Below, piece after piece: positions 34,316 to 44,269 of a DNA stretch of 51,503 nt. A program made the position numbers and the translations under genes. The notes beneath the pieces were generated by a model. That model searched no databases, was not told where the DNA came from, and saw only the letters and a program-made list of their open reading frames with translations. The stretch comes from an uncultured Pelagibacteraceae bacterium. Its GTDB lineage: Bacteria > Pseudomonadota > Alphaproteobacteria > Pelagibacterales > Pelagibacteraceae. Position 1 is the stretch's first letter. Every line of letters begins with the position of its first letter. The stretch spans positions 1-51,503 of the forward strand of contig CACFKJ010000003.1 of the NCBI GenBank assembly GCA_902566805.1. Reading direction: 5' to 3'.

Positions 34316-34738
34316 ATGTATGGTAAAAAAGTTAAGTTAAGGTTTTTTTTCTTTTCAACTATATTTTTAGCAATTCTACTAACTACTTTTTTAATTCTTA
34401 AATCTTTGGAAGAAAACGTTGTATATTTTATTTCCCCTTCCGATGTCAAAGTTTTACCAGAATTAAATCAAAAAAAAATGAGAATAGGAGGAATGGTTAA
34501 AAAAGGTTCAATTGAAACTAATTCAAATGAAATTTTATTTATTATAACTGATTACAAAAGTGAAATTAAAGTATCTTTTTCAGGATCTATACCCAATTTA
34601 TTTGCAGAAGAAAAAGGAGTAGTTGCTGAAGGCTATTTGAAAGATAGAAATTTTTTTAATGCAAAAAAAATATTAGCTAAGCATGATGAAAATTATATGC
34701 CACCAGAGGTGAAAAAAGCAATTGAGGATAAACAATGA
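34316..34738 (+). CDS. ccmE: CcmE, haem chaperone
   Basis: This 140-aa protein is anchored by one N-terminal helix and has a periplasmic OB-fold. Covalent haem attaches at His123 in [11 protein letters not shown], the standard HxxxYxP motif with Tyr127. [10 protein letters not shown] and [12 protein letters not shown] are also typical. It accepts haem from CcmC and passes it to CcmF/H. It overlaps ccmF by 4 nt. Confidence 0.96.
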   Translation: MYGKKVKLRFFFFSTIFLAILLTTFLILKSLEENVVYFISPSDVKVLPELNQKKMRIGGMVKKGSIETNSNEILFIITDYKSEIKVSFSGSIPNLFAEEKGVVAEGYLKDRNFFNAKKILAKHDENYMPPEVKKAIEDKQ

Positions 34739-36621
34739 TATTTAATAACATTGGTTATTATTCTTTAGTTTTTGGATTATTTATATCAATATACTTATTA
34801 TTTTTTTCATTTTTTTTGTATATCAAAGGCAAATCAAACAATGATTTAAATTTAAATATTTATCATTTTTCTTTAATACAACTATTTTTAGTTATTTTGA
34901 GTTTTATTTGTCTAATTCTATGTTTTATCCTGTCAGATTTTTCTAATGAAACTGTCTATTATAATTCACATACAACAAAACCTATCTTTTATAAAATAGC
35001 TGGAGCCTGGGGAAACCATGAAGGAAGTTTACTATTATGGTTACTGGTATTAACTTTATTTATTTTTTTATTTATTATAAAATCTAAAAGCCAACCAAAA
35101 AAATATCGTTTACTGAGTATTTTTTTTCAGCAGATAATAATTACAGGATTTTTTTTATTTTTATTGATCACCTCAAATCCTTTTGACTATCTATTTCCGA
35201 CTCCTAAAGAAGGTCTAGGATTAAACCCAATCTTACAGGATCCCGCATTAGTAATTCACCCTCCGATTCTATATTTAGGATATGTTGGATCATCAATTAT
35301 TTTTTCATCATCTTTGGCTGCATTAATAGAAAATAACCTTGGTACTATTTGGGCCAAACATATAAAAAATTGGGTATTTGTAAGTTGGATATTTTTAACT
35401 TTGGGCATACTTCTAGGATCTATTTGGGCATACTACGAATTAGGATGGGGAGGTTTTTGGTTTTGGGATCCAGTAGAAAATGTTTCTTTAATGCCATGGT
35501 TTTCTTTAACCGCATTATTACATACAATTTTAGTATTAGAAAAAAGACAATTGCTTAAGCTTTGGACAATTGTTTTATCAATTTCTACCTTTTCATTAAG
35601 TATGAGTGGAACTTTTTTAGTTAGATCTGGAATACTAAATTCTGTACATACTTTTGCGAGTGATCCTGAGAGAGGAGTATTTATATTAATTTTTTTATTT
35701 TTACTAATTTTTTTAGCAATTTTTATTTTTTTCTTTTTTAGTAAAAACATAGAACAAGTTAAAGGCAGAAATTTTTATTGGTTAAGCAAAGACTTTTCTA
35801 TCTTAATTAATAATTGGTTTATGATGTATTTCTTGTCCGTTGTATTAATTGGAACAGTATATCCTATATTCTTAGAAGTAATTACTAGTGATAAAATTTC
35901 TATTGGACCGCCTTTTTATAATAAATTACTTATTCCATTTTTAATACCATTTTTAATTATAATGTCGTTTGGTCCAAAACTTAAATGGATCAAAGATAGA
36001 TTTGAAATGCTAAAATTATATAAAATATTATTTTTTTTTATATCTCTAATTATTTCAATATTTATTTATGAAAAATTAGGGAAAAATAACTTATTAATTT
36101 CAATTTTAATATTAGCAGGTATCTATTTGTTCTTAATTTCATTAATTGATTTTTTCAAATCAAAAAATAATCTATCTCAAAATATATCACATTTTGGATT
36201 TAGTTTACTTATTTTAAGTATTATTCTAAATAGTTTTTTTTCAAGTGAATTTTCTTCAAACATGAAAATTGGAGATCAAATTGAATTCGAAAATAAAATA
36301 ATAAAATTCAGTAAAATTGAATCAAAAAAAGGATCAAATTATAATTCTATTGTCGCTAATTTTACAATTGAGGATAAAAATAAAAGAGTAACAAATTTTT
36401 TTCCTGAAATCAGAATTTACAATCAACCAAACATAATGACAAGTGAAGCGGATATAAAAACTTCAATATTTTATGATAAGTTTTTCGTTGTAAATTTATT
36501 AAAAAACGAAACCTATTTTAATGTAAGATACCAAGTTAAATCGTTCATGGTTTGGATTTGGATATCTACCTTGCTTATAGCATTAGGTGGATTTATCGGA
36601 TTAGTAAAAAAAATAAGATGA
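34735..36621 (+). CDS. ccmF: CcmF, cytochrome c haem lyase subunit
   Basis: This 628-aa polytopic protein carries the WWD domain [19 protein letters not shown] at about residues 237-255 and haem-ligand histidines in [24 protein letters not shown] and NSVHTFASD. It joins haem to apocytochrome c with CcmH. Length is normal. The ccmG start overlaps its stop as ATGA. Confidence 0.97.
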   Translation: MIFNNIGYYSLVFGLFISIYLLFFSFFLYIKGKSNNDLNLNIYHFSLIQLFLVILSFICLILCFILSDFSNETVYYNSHTTKPIFYKIAGAWGNHEGSLLLWLLVLTLFIFLFIIKSKSQPKKYRLLSIFFQQIIITGFFLFLLITSNPFDYLFPTPKEGLGLNPILQDPALVIHPPILYLGYVGSSIIFSSSLAALIENNLGTIWAKHIKNWVFVSWIFLTLGILLGSIWAYYELGWGGFWFWDPVENVSLMPWFSLTALLHTILVLEKRQLLKLWTIVLSISTFSLSMSGTFLVRSGILNSVHTFASDPERGVFILIFLFLLIFLAIFIFFFFSKNIEQVKGRNFYWLSKDFSILINNWFMMYFLSVVLIGTVYPIFLEVITSDKISIGPPFYNKLLIPFLIPFLIIMSFGPKLKWIKDRFEMLKLYKILFFFISLIISIFIYEKLGKNNLLISILILAGIYLFLISLIDFFKSKNNLSQNISHFGFSLLILSIILNSFFSSEFSSNMKIGDQIEFENKIIKFSKIESKKGSNYNSIVANFTIEDKNKRVTNFFPEIRIYNQPNIMTSEADIKTSIFYDKFFVVNLLKNETYFNVRYQVKSFMVWIWISTLLIALGGFIGLVKKIR

Positions 36622-37148
36622 AAAAAAATTTTACCTTTATTTTATTATTAGTATTTTTTTCACTTTCTTTTATAATATTATATTTAAGTCTTAATAAAGT
36701 TGAAACTTATGTTCCTAAAAAAATTACTAACAAAAATATCATTAAATTTTCAGCACAAGATTTATTTTCTAATCAAGAAGTAGATTTTAATAATTTAGTG
36801 GTTAAAGATAAATTAACTATAATTAATATTTGGGCCTCTTGGTGTCAACCGTGTAGAAATGAACATCCATTTCTAATGAAACTAGCAGATAATAAAAAAA
36901 TTAATTTAATAGGGCTTTCTTATAAAGATAATAATAAAAATTCAAAAAAATTTCTTGATGAATATGGAAATCCATTTTCAAAAGTTTTAGTAGATAAAGA
37001 TGGATTAATATCAATTAATATTGGAGCATATGGCGTTCCTGAAACTTATATAATTAACGCTGACAAAAAAATTCTTAAAAAATATATTGGTCCAATTAAA
37101 AAAGAAAATTACTTTGAAATAATAGGTCATGCAAATGAAATTAATTAA
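36618..37148 (+). CDS. ccmG: CcmG/DsbE thiol-disulfide oxidoreductase
   Basis: This 176-aa thioredoxin-fold protein has an N-terminal membrane anchor and the active site WASWCQPCRNEHP (Cys76 and Cys79). IGLSYKDNNKNSKKFL and GVPETYIIN (cis-Pro) match DsbE. It keeps apocytochrome CxxCH thiols reduced. I chose the ATG at 36618 in the ATGA overlap with ccmF; a longer in-frame reading starts inside ccmF and has no family match. Confidence 0.94.
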   Translation: MKKNFTFILLLVFFSLSFIILYLSLNKVETYVPKKITNKNIIKFSAQDLFSNQEVDFNNLVVKDKLTIINIWASWCQPCRNEHPFLMKLADNKKINLIGLSYKDNNKNSKKFLDEYGNPFSKVLVDKDGLISINIGAYGVPETYIINADKKILKKYIGPIKKENYFEIIGHANEIN

Positions 37149-37503
37149 ATTTTTTTTACTACTTCTCATAGTTTTCTTATTATCTTCAACAAAAATTTTT
37201 TCTGATGAAAACAAAATCTTAGTTGATAAAATTTCAAAAAATTTAAGATGTTTAATTTGTCAAGGACAATCAGTTTATGATTCCCAGTCAGAATTTGCTA
37301 TAAGTATGAAATTGTTAATTAAAGAAAAGTTAGATAAAGGCAATACTGAAAAAGAAATATATAATTTCTTAAAAAATCAATATGGTGACTGGATAGTTTA
37401 TGATCCAAAATTTGATAAAAAAACTATGTTATTATGGGGCTTTCCATTAATTTTGTTCATTTTTGGGGGTATTTTAATTTTTAGAAAAGTGTTTATTTAT
37501 TAA
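37135..37503 (+). CDS. ccmH: CcmH/CcmL cytochrome c biogenesis protein
   Basis: This 122-aa protein has a signal peptide, a redox motif LRCLICQGQSV (Cys39 and Cys42) and a C-terminal membrane helix. NQYGDWIVYDP is characteristic. It works with CcmG and CcmF at the haem ligation step. Two ATGs lie 6 nt apart. The second (37135) has an AGG 8 nt upstream and is preferred. It overlaps ccmG by 14 nt. No ccmI follows. Confidence 0.93.
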   Translation: MKLIKFFLLLLIVFLLSSTKIFSDENKILVDKISKNLRCLICQGQSVYDSQSEFAISMKLLIKEKLDKGNTEKEIYNFLKNQYGDWIVYDPKFDKKTMLLWGFPLILFIFGGILIFRKVFIY

Positions 37504-37537
37504 ATAATTTAATTAGATTAAAATAAATTTTAATAAA

Positions 37538-38056
37538 ATGACTAAAAAAATTAAATTTATATTACCGTTTTTGCTCTTATTATTACTTACTGGATTAAGT
37601 AAAAGTGAAGAAAAAAAAGAACCTTTTAATGATCATCAAATTAGTTTCCATACAGGAACTTTTGATTTTAGCGATGATGGAAAAAGAGCTGGGTTATTCG
37701 GTTTTCAACACCAAAATGTAAGTTTGAATAGAAACAGTTTTCTAGGAAAGCTATCTCCAATTACTGGATTTCTTCTCACAGAAGATAATGCAGGATATAT
37801 TTATACAGGCGTTCAAGCCGAGTATAAAATTGGTAAATTAAATATTACTCCAAGTTTTACTCCTGGATATTATAGTAAAGGAGATGGTAAGGACTTAGGA
37901 CATTCTTTAGAATTCAAGAGCGAATTACAGTTTTCTGTTGACTTATTTTCAAGTTCTCAGTTAGGTTTTTCATATAATCATCTCTCAAATGCTAGTCTAG
38001 GATCTAAAAATCCTGGGGCAAATAGTTACATGTTTAATTTTATGAAACAATTCTAA
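37538..38056 (+). CDS. PagL-like lipid A 3-O-deacylase / acyloxyacyl hydrolase
   Basis: This 172-aa outer-membrane beta-barrel candidate has a signal peptide (about residues 1-23) and a C-terminal phenylalanine. The active-site segment YNHLSNASLGSKNPGANSYMF aligns with PagL's H-x-S-N-A; His148 and Ser150 are present. The residue in the place of the catalytic Glu is Asn162. PagL removes the 3-linked acyl chain of lipid A; without the Glu this may be a divergent or structural member. It lies between ccmH and the hydroxyacid genes on the same strand. Confidence 0.72.
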   Translation: MTKKIKFILPFLLLLLLTGLSKSEEKKEPFNDHQISFHTGTFDFSDDGKRAGLFGFQHQNVSLNRNSFLGKLSPITGFLLTEDNAGYIYTGVQAEYKIGKLNITPSFTPGYYSKGDGKDLGHSLEFKSELQFSVDLFSSSQLGFSYNHLSNASLGSKNPGANSYMFNFMKQF

Positions 38057-38065
38057 GTTTAGCTA

Positions 38066-39220
38066 ATGCAACTTAAAGATTGTTATAATTTTAACGATTT
38101 TAGAAAATTAGCAAAAAAAAAATTACCTTCTCCAATTTTCCATTATATTGATGGTGCAGCAGATGATGAAATTACTTATAAAAGAAATACATCATCTTTT
38201 AATGATGTCGATCTTATTCCAAATGTATTAAGAGGTGTAGAAAATATAGATTTATCAACTACTATATTTGGAAAAAAATTAGATCTCCCCTTTTATTGTT
38301 CACCTACAGCTTTACAAAGATTATTCCACTATGATGGAGAAAGAGCAGTTGGTAAAGCAGCTCAAAAGTTTAATACTATGTTTGGAGTTTCGGCTTTGGC
38401 AACGGTAAGTGTAGAAGAAATATCTTCTATGATTGATACTCCAAAAATGTTTCAATTTTATTTCCATAAAGATAGAGGCTTAAATGACTCTTGCCTTGAA
38501 AGAGCTAAGGCAGCTAAATTCGATGTATTAGCTTTAACAGTTGATACAATAACAGGAGGGAATCGTGAGAGAGATTTAAGAACTGGTTTTACATCTCCTC
38601 CAAAACTTACATTATCTAGTTTATTTAGTTTTGCTACAAAGCCAATGTGGGGAATAAACTATTTAACCAAAGGTAAGTTTGAATTACCTCATCTTCAGGA
38701 TTATGTAAAAGAAGGCACTAGTACTAACACTTCAATCGGTAATTATTTTTCCACTATGTTAGACCAATCTATGAATTGGAATGATGCAGAAAAATTATGT
38801 TCCCAATGGAATGGTCATTTTGCTTTAAAAGGAGTTATGAGTGTTGAAGATGCAAAAAAAGCAGTGGATATTGGATGTACAGGTATAATGATATCTAATC
38901 ATGGAGGAAGACAGTTAGATGGTTCAAGATCTCCGTTTGATCAATTGCAAGAAATAGTAGATGCAGTTGGTGATAAAATAGATGTTATTTGTGAAGGAGG
39001 ATTTCAAAGAGGTACTCACATGTTAAAAGCTTTGTCTTTAGGAGCTAAAGCATGTGCCGGAGGTAGATTATACCTTTATGCGTTAGCTGCCGCTGGCCAA
39101 GCTGGTGTTGAAAGAGCCTTAGGTCAGTATAAAGCTGAGTTAGAGAGGGATATGAAACTAATGGGATGTACTAAAATAAGTGATCTTAATAGAAACAATT
39201 TAAGATTTAGAAATATTTAG
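38066..39220 (+). CDS. FMN-dependent alpha-hydroxyacid dehydrogenase (copy 1)
   Basis: This 384-aa TIM-barrel flavoenzyme of the lactate dehydrogenase/glycolate oxidase family has IFHYIDGAADDE at the N-terminus, QFYFHKD, and the catalytic His/Arg in ISNHGGRQLDGSRSP. The FMN-phosphate loop reads VICEGGFQRGTHML, whereas the family consensus and copy 2 have (L)DGGVRRG. It would oxidise an L-2-hydroxyacid to a 2-ketoacid, feeding electrons to quinone or O2. It is 8 nt upstream of its paralogue. Confidence 0.88.
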   Translation: MQLKDCYNFNDFRKLAKKKLPSPIFHYIDGAADDEITYKRNTSSFNDVDLIPNVLRGVENIDLSTTIFGKKLDLPFYCSPTALQRLFHYDGERAVGKAAQKFNTMFGVSALATVSVEEISSMIDTPKMFQFYFHKDRGLNDSCLERAKAAKFDVLALTVDTITGGNRERDLRTGFTSPPKLTLSSLFSFATKPMWGINYLTKGKFELPHLQDYVKEGTSTNTSIGNYFSTMLDQSMNWNDAEKLCSQWNGHFALKGVMSVEDAKKAVDIGCTGIMISNHGGRQLDGSRSPFDQLQEIVDAVGDKIDVICEGGFQRGTHMLKALSLGAKACAGGRLYLYALAAAGQAGVERALGQYKAELERDMKLMGCTKISDLNRNNLRFRNI

Positions 39221-39228
39221 ACTATCAA

Positions 39229-40380
39229 ATGAGTATTAAGAATTGTTATAATTTTGAAGATTTTAGAAAACTGGCAAAAAAAAAATTACCATCTCCAATT
39301 TTTCATTACATAGATGGAGGAGCGGATGATGAGATTACATTAAAAAGAAACACAGAATCATTCGATAATTGTGACTTAATACCCAATGTTCTTGCGAATG
39401 TAGGTAAACCTGATTTATCAACGACTGTTTTTGGTAAGAAAATTAATTTACCAGTTTTTCTATCACCAACTGCTATGCAAAGATTATACCATCACGAGGG
39501 TGATAAAGCTTCAGCAAGAGCAGCAGAAAAATTTGGGACATTTTATAGTATGTCGTCTATGGCAAATACATCTATAGAAGAAATATCAAATATATCTAGT
39601 GGTCCAAAATTATTTCAACTTTATGTTCACAAAGATAAAGCAATAACGGATGATTTAATTGAAAGAAGTAAAAGAGCGGGATTTGATGGAATGTGTCTTA
39701 CTGTTGATACACTTGTTGCAGGAAATAGAGAGAGAGACCATAGAACAGGGTTTACTACACCACCAAAGTTAACTCTACAAAGCTTAATGAGTTTTGCTGT
39801 TCATCCTAAATGGGTTTTCGATTATTTAACTCATGAAAAGTTTGAATTATCTAATGTTTCAAAAAAAACTGATAAAGGGACAAATATTACGAAATCAGTC
39901 ATAGAATATGTTAATGAACAATATGATCCATCAATGAATTGGAAAGATGCAGAATATATTGTAAAAAAATGGAACGGCCCATTTGCTTTAAAAGGAGTTA
40001 TGAGTATTGAAGATGCAAAAAAAGCAATTGACATAGGTTGTACAGCGATAATGATATCCAATCATGGCGGAAGACAACTAGATGGATCCAGATCACCTTT
40101 TGATCAACTAAAAGAAATTTCGGATGCAGTAGGAGATAAATTAGAAATTATATTAGATGGCGGAGTAAGAAGAGGAACTCATGTATTAAAAGCACTAGCT
40201 GCAGGAGCAAAAGCGTGTAGTTTTGGTAGAATGTTTTTATTTGGTTTAAGTGTAGGCGGTCAAAAAGGAGTTGAAAAAGTATTACAAAATTTACATGATG
40301 AAATTAATAGAAACATGATATTGATGGGATGTAAAAAAATTACTGAGTTAAGTAGATCAAAAATAATTTACAGAAAATAA
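39229..40380 (+). CDS. FMN-dependent alpha-hydroxyacid dehydrogenase (copy 2)
   Basis: This 383-aa paralogue of the preceding gene has canonical family motifs: IFHYIDGGADDE, LFLSPTAMQRL-like FLSPTAMQR, QLYVHKD, ISNHGGRQLDGSRSP with catalytic His and Arg, and ILDGGVRRGTHVL for FMN phosphate. The two proteins share most of their length, so this is a tandem duplication with divergence in the middle loop (about residues 180-235) that usually shapes membrane association or substrate entry. The aminotransferase follows after 3 nt. Confidence 0.9.
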   Translation: MSIKNCYNFEDFRKLAKKKLPSPIFHYIDGGADDEITLKRNTESFDNCDLIPNVLANVGKPDLSTTVFGKKINLPVFLSPTAMQRLYHHEGDKASARAAEKFGTFYSMSSMANTSIEEISNISSGPKLFQLYVHKDKAITDDLIERSKRAGFDGMCLTVDTLVAGNRERDHRTGFTTPPKLTLQSLMSFAVHPKWVFDYLTHEKFELSNVSKKTDKGTNITKSVIEYVNEQYDPSMNWKDAEYIVKKWNGPFALKGVMSIEDAKKAIDIGCTAIMISNHGGRQLDGSRSPFDQLKEISDAVGDKLEIILDGGVRRGTHVLKALAAGAKACSFGRMFLFGLSVGGQKGVEKVLQNLHDEINRNMILMGCKKITELSRSKIIYRK

Positions 40381-40383
40381 AAA

Positions 40384-41547
40384 ATGAAACTCGCCAAAAA
40401 TCTTGAAAGATTAGGAACCGAGTCAGCATTCAAAATTTTAGCAGAAGCAAAAAAATTAGAAGCTGAGGGAAGAAAAATAATTCATTTAAGTTTAGGTCAA
40501 CCAGATTTTAAATCACCCCAACATGTAATTGAAGCTACGAAAAAGGCTCTTGATGAGGGTCATCATGGGTATGTTTTACCGAATGGAATAATTGAATGTA
40601 GAGAAGCTGTTACTAGAAAAGTTAAAAAACTTTATAATGTAGATATCAATCCAGAAAGAGTAATTATAATGCCTGGTGGTAAACCAACAATGTATTATGC
40701 AATAACTCTTTTTGGTGAACCAGGTGCAGAAATAATCTACCCAGACCCAGGTTTTCCAATTTATGAGTCTATGATTAATTACACTGGAGCTAAAGCAGTT
40801 CCAATTAATATGCTTGAAAATAAAAATCTTTCAATCAATCCTGAAAACATATTATCATTAATTAATGAAAAAACTCGATTAATAATTATAAATAATCCAA
40901 ATAATCCAACAGGAGCCTTTACCGAAAAAAATAAAATAGATCAATTGGCTGAGGGATTAAAAAAATTTCCTCATGTTGCGATTTTAAGTGACGAAATTTA
41001 TAGCAGACAAATATTTGATGGAAAAAAAATGCCGACTTTTTTTGACTATCCATTTTTGCACGATCGATTAATTGTGCTTGATGGATGGAGCAAAGCTTAT
41101 TCTATGACAGGTTGGAGATTAGGTTGGTCAGTGTGGCCAGAAAAACTAATAGATCACGTAATAAAATTTTGTGTAAATAATCATTCTTGTGTTAATGCAG
41201 CTATCCAATATGGAGCCATTGCTGCTCTAGATGGTCCGGATGATCTAATTAATTTTATGATGGAAAAATTTACAAAAAGAAGAAAATTAATTTTTGATGG
41301 ATTAAATAGCATTAAAGGGATTGAATGTAGTTTACCCGGAGGGGCGTTTTATGCTTTTCCAAATGTTAGTGGAACAGGAATGAATGGAAAAGAATTTGCA
41401 AAAAAATGCCTTCATGAAGCAGGAGTAGCGATAGTACCAGGTACAGCATTTGGAAAGAAAGCTTCTGATTATGTAAGATTTAGTTTTGCAGCTTCTCAAG
41501 ATAATATTTCTCAAGCATTGGAAAATATAAAGAAAATTGTTGGTTAA
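40384..41547 (+). CDS. Class I/II pyridoxal-phosphate aminotransferase
   Basis: This 387-aa enzyme has LSLGQPDFKSPQHV at the start, NNPNNPTGAFTEK, SDEIYSRQIF and the PLP Lys in DGWSKAYSMTGWRLGW. It resembles aspartate/tyrosine aminotransferases. Substrate range cannot be read exactly. Placed directly after two enzymes that make 2-ketoacids, it probably converts such a ketoacid to an amino acid or the reverse. Confidence 0.9.
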   Translation: MKLAKNLERLGTESAFKILAEAKKLEAEGRKIIHLSLGQPDFKSPQHVIEATKKALDEGHHGYVLPNGIIECREAVTRKVKKLYNVDINPERVIIMPGGKPTMYYAITLFGEPGAEIIYPDPGFPIYESMINYTGAKAVPINMLENKNLSINPENILSLINEKTRLIIINNPNNPTGAFTEKNKIDQLAEGLKKFPHVAILSDEIYSRQIFDGKKMPTFFDYPFLHDRLIVLDGWSKAYSMTGWRLGWSVWPEKLIDHVIKFCVNNHSCVNAAIQYGAIAALDGPDDLINFMMEKFTKRRKLIFDGLNSIKGIECSLPGGAFYAFPNVSGTGMNGKEFAKKCLHEAGVAIVPGTAFGKKASDYVRFSFAASQDNISQALENIKKIVG

Positions 41548-41595
41548 TTTAAGTATATTTTATATTAAAATAAATGTTATCCTATTAAAGAAAGT

Positions 41596-42969
41596 ATGAA
41601 CGAAAAAGTACAAAACGAACTAAAAAAAATTTTTAATAGTAGGTTTTCCACCTCTGAATCAACTAGAGGAAATTATGCTCGAGGAGAAGATACATATGAA
41701 CCAGTTCTTTCTCAAGCAGTAGTTTTTCCTGAGACCAATGAAGAAGTTTCAGAATTATTAAAAATATGTAACGAAAATAAAATTCCAGTAGTTCCATTTG
41801 GAACTGGAACTTCTTTAGAGGGAAATGCTGTTGGTAATATAAATGGAGTTACAATCTCTCTTGAAAAAATGAATAAAGTGTTAAGTGTTAATGCTAGTGA
41901 TTTTGATTGTAGAGTTCAAGCTAACGTTACAAGAAAACAACTTAACGAATATCTTAGAGAAGAAGGTGTTTTTTTTCCAATTGATCCTGGAGCAGATGCT
42001 GCTTTGGGTGGGATGGCAGCAACCTCAGCTTCTGGAACTATGGCTGTAAAATATGGAACAATGCGAACAGTTGTTTCAGGATTAACAGTTGTTTTGGCTA
42101 ACGGAGAAATTATAAAAACAGGCACTAGGGCAAAAAAATCTTCTGCAGGGTATAATTTAACAAATTTATTTATTGGTTCAGAAGGAACATTAGGAATTAT
42201 TACTGAAGTTCAATTAAGATTATCTCCAATTCCAGAAAGTATAATGAGTGCTGTATGTTATTTTCCAGATTTAGATTCAGCTGTTCTAACTTCACAAGAA
42301 GTAATCCAATACGGAGTTAATATTGCAAGAATTGAAATGTTAAATAAAGATCAAATGGAAATAAGTATTAAATATTCGAAATTAGATAATATAAAGGCTT
42401 CACCAACTCTTTTTTTCGAGTTTCACGGTAGCGAAGAATCAAATAAAGAATCAATAAAAATTGTAGAAGAACTATCAAAAAATAATGGAGGAAGTGATTT
42501 TAAATGGGCTGAATCAATTGAAGAAAGAAATAAATTATGGAAAGCAAGACATGATGTTTATTATTCAGTTAAAGCATTGGGTAAGAACATGAAAGTTTAC
42601 TCGACGGATATATGTGTTCCAATTTCAAAACTTGTAGAATGTGTATCTTGGGCTGAGAAACATGTTAAAGATAATGGTTTAATAGCACCAATGGTTGGTC
42701 ATGTTGGAGATGGAAACTTTCATTCTATTATTTTGTACGATCCCCATGATAAAGAAAAACAAAAACAGATAAGAGAATATAGTGATAAGCTTATAGAAAA
42801 AGCATTAGAACTAGAAGGAACAATAACTGGAGAGCACGGGATTGGATTACAGAAAAAGGGATATTTGTTAAAAGAACATCCTGACAATTTGCCAGTAATG
42901 AAATCAATAAAAAGAAGTTTAGACATAAATAATATAATGAATCCTGGAAAAGTTTTTGATTTAAATTAA
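41596..42969 (+). CDS. FAD-binding D-lactate/glycolate-type dehydrogenase
   Basis: This 457-aa VAO-family flavoprotein has the PP-loop VPFGTGTSLEGNAVG, IDPGADAALGGMAATSASG, GYNLTNLFIGSEGTLGIITE, and the C-terminal metal/substrate site VGHVGDGNFHS plus GEHGIGLQKKGYL. It matches D-lactate dehydrogenases (LDHD/DLD) and GlcD. It would oxidise D-2-hydroxyacids, complementing the L-specific FMN enzymes upstream. The spacer to the next gene is 142 nt and AT-rich; I see no firm promoter there. Confidence 0.9.
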   Translation: MNEKVQNELKKIFNSRFSTSESTRGNYARGEDTYEPVLSQAVVFPETNEEVSELLKICNENKIPVVPFGTGTSLEGNAVGNINGVTISLEKMNKVLSVNASDFDCRVQANVTRKQLNEYLREEGVFFPIDPGADAALGGMAATSASGTMAVKYGTMRTVVSGLTVVLANGEIIKTGTRAKKSSAGYNLTNLFIGSEGTLGIITEVQLRLSPIPESIMSAVCYFPDLDSAVLTSQEVIQYGVNIARIEMLNKDQMEISIKYSKLDNIKASPTLFFEFHGSEESNKESIKIVEELSKNNGGSDFKWAESIEERNKLWKARHDVYYSVKALGKNMKVYSTDICVPISKLVECVSWAEKHVKDNGLIAPMVGHVGDGNFHSIILYDPHDKEKQKQIREYSDKLIEKALELEGTITGEHGIGLQKKGYLLKEHPDNLPVMKSIKRSLDINNIMNPGKVFDLN

Positions 42970-43100
42970 ATTTTCAATTTCAGATTGTATTTTTTAATAA
43001 ATTTATAGAATATTTTAAATTTTTTTTTCTCATGCGAAAGATTATCAAGGACTCTATGTTCATAATATGCTTAAATAATAAAGTTAATTAACAATTATAA

Positions 43101-43105
43101 GAGGT
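43101..43105 (+). promoter_or_regulatory. Strong ribosome binding site of the TRAP binding protein
   Basis: GAGGT lies 6 nt upstream of the ATG at 43112. It is one of only two strong Shine-Dalgarno sites noticed in the window, fitting a highly made periplasmic binding protein. Confidence 0.65.
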
Positions 43106-43111
43106 AGAGAT

Positions 43112-44248
43112 ATGTCAAAAAAAACTAAAACGTTAAAAGGAAAAACTCCTTCTAGACGTAAGTTTATTAAAGCTGCTGCTGCAACTGGAGTTGCTGCTGT
43201 AGCTGCATCGTCTTTAGCTGCTCCAGCTGTTGCTGCAGATAGAGTTGAAGCTGCAATGGTAGCTACTTGGCCAAGAGATTTTCCTGGTCTAGGAACTGGT
43301 GCACAAAGACTTGCAAAAAGACTGAGCGATATGAGTGACGGCAGAATTCAAGTTACTTATTACGCTGCAAATGAGAGGGTAAAAGCATTTGACTCATTTG
43401 ATGAAGTTGCTTCAGGTAACTCGCAAATGTATCATGGTGCAGACTACTACTGGGTTAAAAAACATCCGGCTTTTGGATATTTTACTGCATGCCCGTTTGG
43501 TTTTACTTACTCTGAAATTAATGCTTGGATACACCACGGTGGTGGTCAAGAGCTTTGGGATGAGTTAACTGATGATTTTGGAACTCAAAGTTTTATAGCT
43601 GGTAACACAGGTGTTCAAATGGGTGGTTGGTTTAATAAAAAAATTAGATCAGCTAACGACTTAAAAGGTTTGAAAATGCGTATGCCTGGTTTAGGAGGAC
43701 AAGTTTTAGGAAAACTTGGAGGTTCTCCGATTTCACTTCCAGGTGGACAAATTTATGAAAACCTTGTGTCAGGTGCTATTGATGCAACTGAATGGGTTGG
43801 ACCTTGGAATGATGAAGCTATGAAATTCCACGAAGCAGCTAAATATTATTACTATCCAGGTATGCACGAACCTGGTTCGATGTTAGCATGTGGAGTTAAT
43901 AAATCATGGTTTACAAGCTTAACAAAATCAGATCAAACACTAATAAAAACTGCATGTGCATGGGCCGATGAAATTACAATGGCTGAGTACAATGCTAAAA
44001 ATGGTGCAGCATTAGCACGTTTAATAAACGATCATGGAGTTAAACTAGAGAAGTTTAATGACAAAGTTTATGACGCTTTCGCTAAAGGTGCTGCTGAAGT
44101 TTACGAAGAAGTTCAACAACATAGTGATCTTGCTGCTAGAACGCACAAAGCTTTCGTTAAAGCACGTAAAGAGATCGGTTCTTGGACTAACTTGTCAGAC
44201 TCACCATATATTAGTCAAAGAAACAGAGCTTTAGGAATTAAATCATAA
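43112..44248 (+). CDS. TRAP transporter substrate-binding protein, TakP-like
   Basis: This 378-aa periplasmic protein is exported by the Tat route: SRRKFIK at residues 14-20 is followed by a hydrophobic stretch and a likely cleavage after AVAA (about 42). GGWFNKKIRSANDLKGLKMRMPGLGG, LPGGQIYENLVSGAIDATEWVGPWND (core DATEWVGPWND) and KYYYYPGMHEPG match the alpha-ketoacid-binding TakP branch. It likely binds 2-keto- or 2-hydroxyacids, probably with a cation. It is less AT-rich in composition than its neighbours and is followed by a terminator. Confidence 0.9.
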   Translation: MSKKTKTLKGKTPSRRKFIKAAAATGVAAVAASSLAAPAVAADRVEAAMVATWPRDFPGLGTGAQRLAKRLSDMSDGRIQVTYYAANERVKAFDSFDEVASGNSQMYHGADYYWVKKHPAFGYFTACPFGFTYSEINAWIHHGGGQELWDELTDDFGTQSFIAGNTGVQMGGWFNKKIRSANDLKGLKMRMPGLGGQVLGKLGGSPISLPGGQIYENLVSGAIDATEWVGPWNDEAMKFHEAAKYYYYPGMHEPGSMLACGVNKSWFTSLTKSDQTLIKTACAWADEITMAEYNAKNGAALARLINDHGVKLEKFNDKVYDAFAKGAAEVYEEVQQHSDLAARTHKAFVKARKEIGSWTNLSDSPYISQRNRALGIKS

Positions 44249-44269
44249 TTCTAGAGTTATATTATATAC

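Noticed and set aside
42970..43111. Possible riboswitch or clear promoter upstream of the TRAP binding protein
   Set aside because: I looked for glycine- or SAM-type riboswitch cores known from SAR11 and for a good -35/-10 pair, and found only AT-rich sequence with weak matches, apart from the Shine-Dalgarno.
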